NCBI GenBank assembly: GCA_964358205.1
Contig: CAYHNZ010000004.1
Span: forward strand, 1-46,517
DNA length: 46,517 nucleotides
Source of the DNA: JANLIQ01 sp964358205
Lineage (GTDB): Bacteria > Patescibacteriota > UBA1384 > 2-12-FULL-50-11
Reading direction: 5' to 3'
The translations under genes and the position numbers were made by a program. The notes beneath the pieces are model-generated. The model was not told the DNA's origin. It saw only the letters and a program-made list of their open reading frames with translations, and ran no database searches. How positions within the stretch are numbered: position 1 is the first letter of the stretch; every line of letters begins with the position of its first letter. This document shows positions 29,559 through 37,034 of the stretch, piece by piece.

Positions 29559-30344
29559 ATGATGGATGAAACACAAATAAAGTTGGCGAAATTAAAAACA
29601 TTCAACTGGGTGATGTTTTTCTTGCACGCAGCTCAAGGCGTGGCAATTATATTATTGAGTCGTGATTTTAAACTACCTGTAACAACTAGCTATCTGACTT
29701 TTGACACAGCAACGCAGTCACTATTGCCGGCTTCAAGCGAACTATTCAAACTTTCCGTGCCGTGGATCGTGGCAGCGTTTTTCTTCTTGTCGGCCTTTAC
29801 CCATCTTTCAATTACTACTTTTTACAGCAAGACATATTTTGCCAATCTTTTGAAAGGCATTAATAAAGCGCGTTGGTGGGAGTACGCATTCTCGGCCTCG
29901 ATCATGATGGTGGCGATATCTATGTTAGTGGGAATTTACGATCTAGGAGCCTTGTTACTAATCTTTGCCGCTGTGGCTACGATGAACCTAACTGGCCTAA
30001 TCATGGAAACCCATAACGAAGGTGTTTTGGCGCGCGGCGAGAAGCCAAATTGGTTATCATTCAAACTGGGCTCGTTTATCGGATTAATCCCCTGGATAGT
30101 TATTGCATTGGCCTTTTGGTCAAGCGCCCATTTCAGCGGCGCCACCCCACCGACGTTTGTTTACTGGATTTTTGTTTCAATCTTTGTTTTCTTCAATTGC
30201 TTTGCAATCAATATGATCTTGCAGTATAAGCAGATTGGACCGTGGCGCGACTATCTCTACGGCGAGCGAGCTTACATTACATTGAGCCTGGCTGCGAAAT
30301 CTCTCTTAGCCTGGCAAGTATTCGCCGGGACGCTACGCCCGTAA
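29559..30344 (+). CDS. Heliorhodopsin
   Basis: Seven-helix retinal-binding membrane protein of 261 aa. The family fingerprint is in the last helix: TLSLAAKSLLAWQVFAGTL, with the retinal Schiff-base Lys at 247. Helix 3 has RWWEYAFSASIMM with Glu108 in the place of the heliorhodopsin counterion. The helix 6-7 loop reads LYGERAYI. Heliorhodopsins sit inverted in the membrane (N-terminus in the cytoplasm) and are thought to signal rather than pump ions. No carotenoid or retinal synthesis gene is in the window, so retinal would have to come from a host or the environment. The start is one of two adjacent ATGs (29559/29562). Single-gene transcript. Confidence 0.93.
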   Translation: MMDETQIKLAKLKTFNWVMFFLHAAQGVAIILLSRDFKLPVTTSYLTFDTATQSLLPASSELFKLSVPWIVAAFFFLSAFTHLSITTFYSKTYFANLLKGINKARWWEYAFSASIMMVAISMLVGIYDLGALLLIFAAVATMNLTGLIMETHNEGVLARGEKPNWLSFKLGSFIGLIPWIVIALAFWSSAHFSGATPPTFVYWIFVSIFVFFNCFAINMILQYKQIGPWRDYLYGERAYITLSLAAKSLLAWQVFAGTLRP

Positions 30345-30473
30345 GCCAGAACGGTTCCTGGTTTCTGACCCCTCGATTCCGCTCCCCTCGACCCGGCTCG
30401 GGGTAAACAGGGTGAATTCAATTTTCCGATGCAAATTGGCTCTTCGATAAACTCAGAGTAAACGGCTTTTTTG

Positions 30474-30773
30474 CTAGGAATTCTTGGCGGCTAGGGCGTA
30501 AGGCAGGAAGTAGCGATCCCAGCTCTCGGTGGTCTCATGGTACTGATTGTCGCCATAGAATGAGTTGACGAATATCTCTCGAACGCGGGCGATCTCTTTT
30601 AAAAACTTACTATTGTTACTGTCGGACAAACTCCAGTCGAGTAACTCTAGTGCTCGCTCGGCCGCGCCTTCGGCGCGGCTCTTGTTAGTATCTTTCCACT
30701 TCATCGCCCGACCAACTTCGCTACCGATATTGCCGAACTGATAGTAGATATCGTGCGATTGCCAGTCGGTCAT
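30474..30773 (-). CDS. Conserved small helical protein, 99 aa
   Basis: A small protein of four predicted helices starting TDWQSHDIYYQFGNIGSEVG and including RALELLDWSLSDSNNSKFLKE and YFLPYALAAKNS. I recognise the pattern from small uncharacterised proteins of CPR and other bacteria, but no function is known to me. It begins inside the end of the DUF5674 gene with a 4-bp ATGA overlap, so the two are co-translated and probably work together. No Shine-Dalgarno of its own is seen. Upstream of heliorhodopsin's 3' end in the convergent direction. Confidence 0.7.
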   Translation of the reverse strand: MTDWQSHDIYYQFGNIGSEVGRAMKWKDTNKSRAEGAAERALELLDWSLSDSNNSKFLKEIARVREIFVNSFYGDNQYHETTESWDRYFLPYALAAKNS

Positions 30774-31120
30774 TTGATAAGTTCTGCAACAATTTCTTTA
30801 ATTTTATCTTGAATTGATTGGTCTTCGACTGATCGGGAACGATTATTTTGTGACGGCCGGATGTTAATCATCGAATCATATTCGATCAAATCGTCGTCGT
30901 TGGGACGGAGATTGATTCCCCAAAGATTATGCTGATTGGATCCTTTTTCTAATAAAAACGCTTCTTCGTCTGCGTGCATGGCCCCACCAATGGCCATAGT
31001 TCTTTTCTCAACATCAACGACGGCTTTTACCAACTCTCCGGCAAACTGCTCTTCTGCCATTTCTTTCAGTTTTCCGACGGAAATATTTTTATCAACAAGC
31101 TCGATTGCCATCTCTGGCAT
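30770..31120 (-). CDS. DUF5674 family protein
   Basis: 116-aa cytoplasmic protein of an uncharacterised family. The core VVDVEKRTMAIGGAMHADEE, then AFLLEKGSNQHNLWGINLRP, is typical, as is DSMINIRPSQNNRSRSVEDQ. A second ATG three codons on (MAIELVDKNISVGKL) might be the real start. It is coupled to the downstream 99-aa gene by an ATGA overlap. No catalytic motif is known; the conserved H-A-D-E and RPSQ.NRSR blocks suggest ligand or nucleic-acid binding. Confidence 0.75.
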   Translation of the reverse strand: MPEMAIELVDKNISVGKLKEMAEEQFAGELVKAVVDVEKRTMAIGGAMHADEEAFLLEKGSNQHNLWGINLRPNDDDLIEYDSMINIRPSQNNRSRSVEDQSIQDKIKEIVAELIK

Positions 31121-31204
31121 AGTAAAGTATTGTGAGGCCGATTTGTAGACATAGAAGTGAGGCCCTGGATTATTTGTTGCAAAAGTTTAAGAATTAAATT
31201 GAAA

Positions 31205-31711
31205 ATGAAAGCTTTTGTGCCACGAATAATTAAGTTGCCAGATCGGAAAGTTATCTCCGTTACTTCGCATGGTGATCCGAACAAAGTGATGGAGCCGTAT
31301 ATGAAAGCGCTCTACGGTGCTGCGTATGGCGCAAAAATGGGAGTGTATAAACCCAAGGGTATTAAAATGGAACTGGGAAAACTGGCGGCGCGGTGGCCGG
31401 ACGCCCACTTGAAACCAAAAGACGAATGGACAGGGATTTGGGGCGTCGCGGTACCAGACTACGTCACCCAAAAAGATCTGCTGCAGAAAGACCCGAAAAT
31501 TAAAGCGACAATTGAGACCTGGAAGGGCGGCGATTGCGCCGAGGTTCTATATATCGGGCCATACGCTGACGAAGGCCCGACAATCAAAAACTTACACAGA
31601 TTCGTTGAAGATTCCGGCTACAAATTAGTTGGCCAACACGAAGAAGAATACTTATCTCGCCCCGGCGCAGGCGCCAAAACCATCATCCGGAATCTGATCG
31701 AGAAGAAGTAG
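31205..31711 (+). CDS. GyrI-like small-molecule-binding domain protein
   Basis: 168-aa soluble protein with a SHS2/GyrI-like ligand-binding fold. Diagnostic C-terminal block: CAEVLYIGPYADEGPTIKNL, then HRFVEDSGYKLVGQHEEEYL. The middle has WTGIWGVAVPDYV. No DNA-binding domain is attached, so it is a stand-alone binding protein, as in many CPR genomes; such proteins may sense or sequester hydrophobic molecules. The ATG at 31205 (MKAFVPRIIKLP) is preferred to that at 31157, which would add a poor leader. It is divergent from DUF5674. Confidence 0.82.
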   Translation: MKAFVPRIIKLPDRKVISVTSHGDPNKVMEPYMKALYGAAYGAKMGVYKPKGIKMELGKLAARWPDAHLKPKDEWTGIWGVAVPDYVTQKDLLQKDPKIKATIETWKGGDCAEVLYIGPYADEGPTIKNLHRFVEDSGYKLVGQHEEEYLSRPGAGAKTIIRNLIEKK

Positions 31712-31728
31712 TTTGTTGCGAATCATTC

Positions 31729-31750
31729 CGTATGCGGTATACCGCATACG
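31729..31750. repeat. 22-bp perfect palindrome with the GTATGCG core
   Basis: Arms CGTATGCGGTA and TACCGCATACG. It shares the outer GTATGCG half-site with the palindromes around the Xre gene (10556, 10968, 11082), but has GTATAC rather than TTTAAA at the centre. It lies 54 bp upstream of the gene at 31804 and 18 bp after the GyrI-like gene. Confidence 0.6.
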
Positions 31751-31803
31751 ACGCAATCTCGTTCCATTAAAATAATCCGTAGTTTTTAGACTACAATGTA
31801 TTC

Positions 31804-32631
31804 ATGCGAGCATTTCTCAAACGGTTTTGGTGGGCGGGACTAATCGTCGTTGGGTTGGTTTTGATCATCGGGACAATGCTTTTTTCTGGCAAAGATAGCA
31901 TCGATAAGAATGAGATGACTAGGAACGACTCGTCGACAGCTGGAGAGACGAAAGACAAAGAAAAGAAGATTGAATGGCCGAGCCAGGACGCGAAGTATAT
32001 TACAGCCGTACCGTTGGATCTGACCCAAATACAGAGCATCTCTAAATACCGCAGTTGCGCAGGGCACGATTTTTCTGGTTATAACTTTGAGCAAACACTG
32101 GAGACCGACCGTTCAATGAAGCACTATATTTATCCCGTGGCCCAATTTCAGGGAACGATCAACAAAGTTAAGATGTTCGCTCCTTTCGATGGCACTGTCT
32201 CGAGTATTGACCTCGAAAGCGATCAAATAGGCCAACCCGGTAAACGCCCTCAAACTGGCAACGGGATAACTTTTTCGACCCCGGCCGACCCGAATGTCGG
32301 CTTTGAATTTAGCCATATTTATTTTGTTAAAGAGTTCAAAGTGGGCGATGTGGTGAAGGGGGGCGAGTTGATCGGTTACGCAGCTTTAGGCGACAAAGGC
32401 AATGATTTTGATCTAGTGTTGTCGGGGCCGCGAATGAGTAATTCTTCTATTTTCGGTAGCGTCTTCGATCATATGACGGAAAGTGTCTTGGGTGAGTTTG
32501 CCGCTCACGGCGTCACGATAGGAAATACCAAATTCACCAAGGAATATCGCGACGCTAACCCATGTGGTTACGCCGCTGGCACCCAAAAGGGCGGAAGGCC
32601 GGGCGAAAGCTGGATCCAGCTGACGAGGTAA
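31804..32631 (+). CDS. Membrane-anchored protein with degenerate M23/LytM-like domain
   Basis: 275-aa protein. A single N-terminal membrane helix (about 10-28, WAGLIVVGLVLIIGTML), then a charged disordered linker (30-58), then an extracytoplasmic domain. The part FAPFDGTVSSIDLE...GVDVVKGGELIGYA-type arrangement (here VGDVVKGGELIGYA) resembles the beta-sandwich of M23 peptidases. The zinc-binding H-x-D and H-x-H motifs are not seen, so it probably binds rather than cuts. A TACAAT box lies 6 nt before the ATG, with no Shine-Dalgarno. The next gene encodes an anchored HEXXH protein; they may act together at the envelope. Confidence 0.6.
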   Translation: MRAFLKRFWWAGLIVVGLVLIIGTMLFSGKDSIDKNEMTRNDSSTAGETKDKEKKIEWPSQDAKYITAVPLDLTQIQSISKYRSCAGHDFSGYNFEQTLETDRSMKHYIYPVAQFQGTINKVKMFAPFDGTVSSIDLESDQIGQPGKRPQTGNGITFSTPADPNVGFEFSHIYFVKEFKVGDVVKGGELIGYAALGDKGNDFDLVLSGPRMSNSSIFGSVFDHMTESVLGEFAAHGVTIGNTKFTKEYRDANPCGYAAGTQKGGRPGESWIQLTR

Positions 32632-32676
32632 ACTTCCTAGTAGTTGACAACTAATTTTGGTGGTACGATTTTTCTA

Positions 32677-33636
32677 ATGAGTGAGCAGGTGGCGGACAAT
32701 CCAACCCCAACACCGGTCAAGAAAAAACGTCACGGCTGTCTTAAGGGCTGTTTTATATTTTTCGGTTTGCTTGTCGTACTGCTGGTTGGCAGTGCCCTAG
32801 TTACGGGCTTTCGAGATACGGACGCCAATGTTCTCAAAAATTATCAGCCATCGGAGGTTATTGCAGATATTGCCCTGAAGAATACCTACACCGACAAAGG
32901 TAAGGCGATGCTCTACCGCACCGATCCGAAGTTTGTTGGAGGTGAAGAATTCCGAGCTATCTGCGCCGCTGACGGAATCGAGGGCTTGGCCTGCACCGAT
33001 ACCCGTAAAACCACCCTACTGCAAATTGACGATCCGAAATTTGTTGACCACAAGTACTCGGCCGCTACCCACGAAATGTTGCATGTCGCCTATCATAAGC
33101 TCACCGATACCGAAACAGCCGCAGTTAACGTCTTACTCGATCAGGAGCTACTCAAACATAAGGACGACTACCATCTATCTGGCATCCTTGACATGTTGAA
33201 AGAGAAAAAAGCCGGTGATACCGAAACGATGTACAGCGAGCTCCATTCAAAGTTTGGCGTCGAATACGCCGACTTGGTTCCGGGGCTGGAAGAGCATTAC
33301 AAGCTCTACTTTACCAATCGAGCCGAAGTGGTCCGACTTTACCAAGAAGGTGGCTTTAACAGTCGAGTCCGCCGAATTGATCAGTTAAATGCGGAGGGAC
33401 TAGCTATGGAAGCGAAGATCAACGCCCTTGATAGTACCCTTCGTTCTTTGCAGGCGGCTGGTGTGGCCAATGAGGATGTCGATGCGTTTAATGTCAAGGT
33501 CAATCAAGTTAACAGTCTGATCAGACAGTACAATGCTAAAGCCGCCGAGTCGCAAAAACTCTTCGCCGAGGTCGAAACTTTTTATCGCTACTTCAACCCG
33601 AACTACAAAACCCCCGAAGCCAAAACCGAGCAGTAA
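32677..33636 (+). CDS. Membrane-anchored HEXXH metallopeptidase-like protein
   Basis: 319-aa protein. A short cytoplasmic tail ending in basic KKKRHG, two Cys (CLKGC), then a membrane helix (about 26-44). The exported domain has HEMLH at 132-136 (zincin HEXXH) in SAATHEMLHVAYHKL, with a possible third ligand Glu in TMYSELHSKFG. The last 100 residues are a long coiled coil (VRRIDQLNAEGLAMEAKINA, VKVNQVNSLIRQYNAKAAES). The ATG at 32677 follows a promoter-like TTGACA...TACGAT. Likely an envelope-facing zinc protease; target unknown. The family is not recognised beyond the motif. Confidence 0.7.
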   Translation: MSEQVADNPTPTPVKKKRHGCLKGCFIFFGLLVVLLVGSALVTGFRDTDANVLKNYQPSEVIADIALKNTYTDKGKAMLYRTDPKFVGGEEFRAICAADGIEGLACTDTRKTTLLQIDDPKFVDHKYSAATHEMLHVAYHKLTDTETAAVNVLLDQELLKHKDDYHLSGILDMLKEKKAGDTETMYSELHSKFGVEYADLVPGLEEHYKLYFTNRAEVVRLYQEGGFNSRVRRIDQLNAEGLAMEAKINALDSTLRSLQAAGVANEDVDAFNVKVNQVNSLIRQYNAKAAESQKLFAEVETFYRYFNPNYKTPEAKTEQ

Positions 33637-33729
33637 CTAGGGAATTACTACTCAACGGCTAGTCTATTGTCGCAACAAAACACTTCGGCAAAGCACCGCC
33701 TAGCTTGATCCAAGTAATCAGGTCCGCTC

Positions 33730-34545
33730 CTACAGAGCCTGTTTAAAACCGATAACGAAGCCGATCGTAAAAGCAATAACTGGGATGGCTATGGCGATGA
33801 TACTAATTACGACTCCGGCAATAGCCATACCCCTCGCCGAAGTTTTCATACCTTTTACGCCGAACACCAGACTTAGGATTCCCAATAAACCGATCAACAT
33901 ACTGAAGATCGTTCCGGCCAAAGCAACGATACTAATAATTAGCGACCACATCCCGAGACTACTATTTGGTGCTTCTGTAGCCTGAACTGGCATAGCGACC
34001 GGAGCTGGAGCAACTACTGGCGTTGGAGTAGCTACCGGTGCTGGTGTCACCGAAGCTGGTTGCGTAACTTGATCGTTGGTTGCTTGTGTATTTTCCATAC
34101 TGACAGCGTATGAATTCGAAATAGTGGTGTCAAGTTTTTGAGATTTGGTTAATCTTTTTCTCGCTATTCGTTGGCCAATTAGAACCGCGACGCCAGCAAT
34201 AATCAAGTCACCAATTACGTCAAGGATCTTTCCGGTATCATCAGATGCGAACCAAAAACGGAAAATCACTAGAGCGACAACAATCGGTGTCCAGAGCCAC
34301 CAGTTATTCCAAATCTTGTCTATGGAGACCCTAAGTCTGCCTCGGTTGAAAATAATAATAAACATTGAGATGTCGGCAAAAATCAGAATTGGTAGAGCAA
34401 TTATTATCTCTAGGTTAAAATCCCAGGTTAGGGCAATCAGACTAAAGATAATAATGGGGGTCAATAAACAGGTGGCAATAATAGCCGAACGACGCCGAGT
34501 TCCGTCTAGTTCGTTTCGAGTTTGATTCGGAGAAAAATCGTCCAT
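33730..34545 (-). CDS. Two-part membrane protein with DUF4190-like C-terminus
   Basis: 271-aa membrane protein. The N-terminal part has about four helices (21-43, 44-63, 84-102, 110-126). A basic stretch (RIARKRLTKSQK) and then a low-complexity Pro/Ala/Thr/Val linker (QPASVTPAPVATPTPVVAPA) lead to the C-terminal part. That has two or three helices of the DUF4190 type (LGMWSLIISIVALAGTIFSM, FGVKGMKTSARGMAIAGVVI). Linker plus DUF4190 is common in CPR and Actinobacteria; function unknown. Start ATG 34545 has no obvious Shine-Dalgarno. It follows ybjQ by 16 bp and is likely in the same transcript. Confidence 0.7.
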   Translation of the reverse strand: MDDFSPNQTRNELDGTRRRSAIIATCLLTPIIIFSLIALTWDFNLEIIIALPILIFADISMFIIIFNRGRLRVSIDKIWNNWWLWTPIVVALVIFRFWFASDDTGKILDVIGDLIIAGVAVLIGQRIARKRLTKSQKLDTTISNSYAVSMENTQATNDQVTQPASVTPAPVATPTPVVAPAPVAMPVQATEAPNSSLGMWSLIISIVALAGTIFSMLIGLLGILSLVFGVKGMKTSARGMAIAGVVISIIAIAIPVIAFTIGFVIGFKQAL

Positions 34546-34561
34546 TTTCTACAAGCTAGTA

Positions 34562-34885
34562 CTATTCGACGATAACCGCCGTACCATAGCAGAGGACTTC
34601 GGTGACGCCAGACATAACATCGTTAGCATCGTAACGCACAGCGATGATGGCATTAGCGCCCACTTCCTCGGCGTGACGAACCATAATTTCGTACGCTTCG
34701 GCTCGGGTTTTCTCGCAGAGCTCGGTAAACAAGCTGATATTGCCGCCGAGAATTGTTTGCAGAGAGCCGCCAAGCGTCCCAAAAATTGATCGCGACCTAA
34801 CCGTGATGCCACGAACTAAGCCAATATTCTTGACGATTTTCTTGCCCGGTAACTCAAAAGCAGTGGTAATATTTTGACGATCCAT
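34562..34885 (-). CDS. YbjQ/UPF0145 family protein
   Basis: 107-aa cytoplasmic protein of the YbjQ family, thought to form pentameric rings and sometimes called a heavy-metal-binding domain. Pattern: TTAFELPGKKIVKNIGLVRG, ITVRSRSIFGTLGGSLQTIL, LGGNISLFTELCEKTRAEAY, VGANAIIAVRYDAN. Length is normal. Divergent from dnaJ; both genes have GGTAAAAT 7-8 nt before their ATG. Probably co-transcribed with the DUF4190-like gene. Confidence 0.9.
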   Translation of the reverse strand: MDRQNITTAFELPGKKIVKNIGLVRGITVRSRSIFGTLGGSLQTILGGNISLFTELCEKTRAEAYEIMVRHAEEVGANAIIAVRYDANDVMSGVTEVLCYGTAVIVE

Positions 34886-34892
34886 TGGAGAT

Positions 34893-34936
34893 ATTTTACC
34901 ATTTGTAAAGCAAACTTGACATTTTTGAGGTAAAAT
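34893..34936. promoter_or_regulatory. Symmetric divergent ybjQ/dnaJ promoter region
   Basis: GGTAAAAT occurs on both strands in mirror positions (34900-34893 minus, 34929-34936 plus). Each holds a TAAAAT -10 box 7-8 nt before its ATG. TTGACA lies between (34916-34921), too close to the dnaJ -10 box to be its -35. A single regulator could act on both genes. Confidence 0.5.
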
Positions 34937-34944
34937 AGGGGTAG

Positions 34945-35571
34945 ATGGCTAAAGATTTTTATGATGTTTTAGGTGTTTCCAAAGGGGCGAGCGAGCAAGA
35001 GATTAAAAAGGCCTACCGAAGTAAGGCTCATAAACTGCACCCCGATAAGGGCGGTGACAAAGCGGCGTTCCAGGAAATTAACGAGGCCTATCAGGTGTTG
35101 GGCGATAAAAATAAAAAAGCCCAGTACGACCAGTTTGGTAGTGTCGGTCGAGGAGCAGGAGGCTTTGGAGGCGCTCATCCGCCAGCTGGCGGAAAAGGAT
35201 TTGGTGGCTTTGACGGTTTTAATGTTAATTTCGGCGGCGGCCATCCGCCAGCTGGCGGAGGCGGTTTCGGCTCTATTTTTGAAGATTTATTTGAATCTGC
35301 TTTCTCACAAGTACAGGTTCAGCTGGCTATTTCTATCCCTCAAGCCGTTTTAGGTGACACGGTCCGTTTTAAGACTAATTTTGGCGATGAGATTGAGCTA
35401 AGAATTCCTCCGGCTACCCAAGAAGGGCATTCCTTCAGGTTCAGAGGTAAGGGTCAGCAAACCCGCCGTGGTCGCGGCGACCTGACGGTGGTTATCCACA
35501 TCGAAATCCCCCACCGCCTGACCCGCGAACAAAAAGAGCTTTACGAACAGCTAAGACGAGCTTCGTCGTAA
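34945..35571 (+). CDS. dnaJ: Short DnaJ (CbpA-like, no zinc finger)
   Basis: 208-aa Hsp40 co-chaperone. J-domain (1-70) with the HPD motif in KLHPDKGGD. Gly/Phe linker (about 70-115), in which HPPAGG occurs twice, each encoded by a perfect 16-bp palindrome. One C-terminal beta-sandwich substrate-binding region (about 120-208: VQVQLAISIPQAVLGDTVRF, GKGQQTRRGRGDLTVVIHIE). The Cys-rich zinc domain and the first of the two usual C-terminal domains are lacking, so it is about half the length of classical DnaJ. A second copy of the end of this gene lies at 36752-36850. It should stimulate DnaK (14613). Confidence 0.88.
   Translation: MAKDFYDVLGVSKGASEQEIKKAYRSKAHKLHPDKGGDKAAFQEINEAYQVLGDKNKKAQYDQFGSVGRGAGGFGGAHPPAGGKGFGGFDGFNVNFGGGHPPAGGGGFGSIFEDLFESAFSQVQVQLAISIPQAVLGDTVRFKTNFGDEIELRIPPATQEGHSFRFRGKGQQTRRGRGDLTVVIHIEIPHRLTREQKELYEQLRRASS
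35178..35259. repeat. Two in-frame palindromes TCCGCCAGCTGGCGGA inside dnaJ
   Basis: Identical perfect 16-bp palindromes at 35178-35193 and 35244-35259. Both are read in the same frame as HPPAGG. A third identical copy is at 40590-40605 in trxB. Confidence 0.85.
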
Positions 35572-35628
35572 CGACGGTTGATTTCTTGACCATTCCCTAG
35601 TATAATTCTCTAGTTTCGAGGTGAGGTT

Positions 35629-36687
35629 ATGAAAGCACTTTTTATTTTGGAAATTCTGCTATTTGCAACTTTTGCCACTGCGCAGGAACTGCCGCCTCAT
35701 CCGAGGCAAGATGAAATATTCGCCCGGCTCCAAAGTGCGGGTGTTGGCTTGTGGTCATATAAGGTCTACGACCCAGCCGTGATCAGCCAGATCTGTGCCG
35801 AAGTGGGAGCGGGGCATATCAAGCTTAGAGCATTTGCCGATGGTCGACGTGCCATTCAACCGGCGCGTTTAGCCAAGCTGATAAACAAGCTCAGCCCGCT
35901 GAAGGTAGAGGTCTGGTGTCATACGCGCGGAAGAACGCTCGATGCCGATCTCGACTACTTGGCCAACTTCTACCAGCAGGTGGAGGATCAAGACAACTTC
36001 GTTGGGCTAATGCTTAACATCGAGCACAATATCAGCGCTCGCCAGGCTGGTTATCTGGTTAGCCAAATCGCATCCTATCGTGACCGACATGCGGCGGGGT
36101 CGCTGATTGGGTTTTCAAGCTATCCGGTCATCGATCTACACACTGACAAGGTGCCGTTTGACACGATCGTTCGCCAGGTCGATTATGTCGCCCCGCAGGT
36201 CTACTGGGCTCACAACGGTAGTGGACCAAAGGAGTATCTCGATCGCAGCTACCAAACCTGGCTTCGTCAGGGAAAACGACTTGGGTTTGATCCGATCATC
36301 GCTCCGGTTGGCCAAACCTACTCGAGCGAAGGACGCCAAACGCTAAAGCCCGGCCAGTTGACCGAGTTCATCGAAGCAACGAAGGGCTATAAAGCAATTT
36401 CCTTTTACTCGATCGACGAGCTTAAGGAGAAACAGTGGGCGATCGATGAAGTAGCTCGAGCGATCAGGGAGTATCGTCCTCAAGACATCCCGGGTTTGGC
36501 TGGCCAACCTAACGCAACAACGCCAGTACTCGAAAGGGTCTGGACATTGGTTCTGTGGTTGGTGGGAGCGTACTTGCTTGTCGCTTTCTTAGTCTTCTTG
36601 GCCAGGTTCCGGCAAAAAGGCGCTAGTTGGCTTACTCTAGCCACGGCACTGAAATGGCCGAAATGGTTATGGAAGATTAGGAGATAG
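35629..36687 (+). CDS. Secreted TIM-barrel glycosidase-like protein with C-terminal membrane anchor
   Basis: 352-aa exported protein. Signal peptide about 1-18 (MKALFILEILLFATFATAQ), good Shine-Dalgarno (GAGGTGAGG). The body resembles a glycoside-hydrolase-like TIM barrel: LSPLKVEVWCHTRGRT, VGLMLNIEHNISARQ (possible catalytic Glu), GFSSYPVIDLHTDKVPFD, VDYVAPQVYWAHNGSG, YKAISFYSIDEL. Family not named with certainty. A C-terminal membrane helix (about 303-326) and basic tail would hold it on the outer face. It sits between dnaJ and a displaced copy of the dnaJ 3' end, so it may have arrived as an insertion. A terminator follows at 36709. Confidence 0.65.
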   Translation: MKALFILEILLFATFATAQELPPHPRQDEIFARLQSAGVGLWSYKVYDPAVISQICAEVGAGHIKLRAFADGRRAIQPARLAKLINKLSPLKVEVWCHTRGRTLDADLDYLANFYQQVEDQDNFVGLMLNIEHNISARQAGYLVSQIASYRDRHAAGSLIGFSSYPVIDLHTDKVPFDTIVRQVDYVAPQVYWAHNGSGPKEYLDRSYQTWLRQGKRLGFDPIIAPVGQTYSSEGRQTLKPGQLTEFIEATKGYKAISFYSIDELKEKQWAIDEVARAIREYRPQDIPGLAGQPNATTPVLERVWTLVLWLVGAYLLVAFLVFLARFRQKGASWLTLATALKWPKWLWKIRR

Positions 36688-36708
36688 ACGATCTTGACAG
36701 TGTTCTTG

Positions 36709-36736
36709 GGCCGGTGCGATTGCGCCGGCCATTTTT
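36709..36736 (+). terminator. Rho-independent terminator
   Basis: Stem GGCCGGTGC and GCGCCGGCC (one G-T pair), loop GATT, then ATTTTT. Ends the secreted TIM-barrel gene. Confidence 0.8.
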
Positions 36737-36751
36737 GAAAAAACACCGGAT

Positions 36752-36850
36752 GGCCGAGGTGATCTGACGGTGGTTATTCATATCGAAATCCCCCACCGCC
36801 TGACCCGCGAACAAAAAGAATTATATGAGAGATTGAAGAATTTAGGCTGA
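36752..36850 (+). pseudogene. Displaced copy of the dnaJ 3' end
   Basis: 33 codons including the TGA stop read GRGDLTVVIHIEIPHRLTRE then QKELYERLKNLG, against GRGDLTVVIHIEIPHRLTRE then QKELYEQLRRASS at the end of dnaJ. DNA identity is very high over the first 60 bases or so and then falls. There is no start codon or ribosome-binding site, so it is not expressed as a gene. Confidence 0.88.
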
Positions 36851-36861
36851 AAACATATAGT
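36833..36861 (+). promoter_or_regulatory. Promoter of the candidate structured RNA
   Basis: TTGAAG (36833-36838), 17 bp, TATAGT (36856-36861). The -35 box lies inside the displaced dnaJ fragment. Predicted transcript start near 36868. Confidence 0.5.
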
Positions 36862-36866
36862 CGTTA

Positions 36867-37022
36867 CGGTGGGTAGCTTGGAATACACGGCGTGGTCCAG
36901 TCATTGGATGAGTCTAAGAGGTGGCTTTCTGGTAAGGTTACCCGCCATAACGGACGAACAGCGGTACCCAGACCGTGATGGGTAAGCCCACCACCGGGTC
37001 GTCCTTACCGGCGACCCATTTT
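36867..37022 (+). ncRNA. Candidate structured non-coding RNA, about 155 nt
   Basis: Between the displaced dnaJ end and the gene at 37084 there is no ORF, but there is a promoter, dense base pairing and a closing hairpin. The 5' part ACGGTGGGTA can pair with TTACCCGCC (about 36938-36946). It can also pair with CCCACC (about 36987-36992), giving two alternative folds. The last hairpin GGGTCG...CGACCC (36996-37017) is followed by ATTTTCT and may terminate it. It does not match RNase P, tmRNA, SRP, 6S or known riboswitch consensus as I remember them. Confidence 0.45.
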
Positions 37023-37034
37023 CTAATGCGGGAT

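Noticed and set aside
36867..36946. A tRNA closed by GGTGGGT/ACCCGCC
   Set aside because: The outer stem has the right length, but there is no T-arm, anticodon arm or D-arm inside it.
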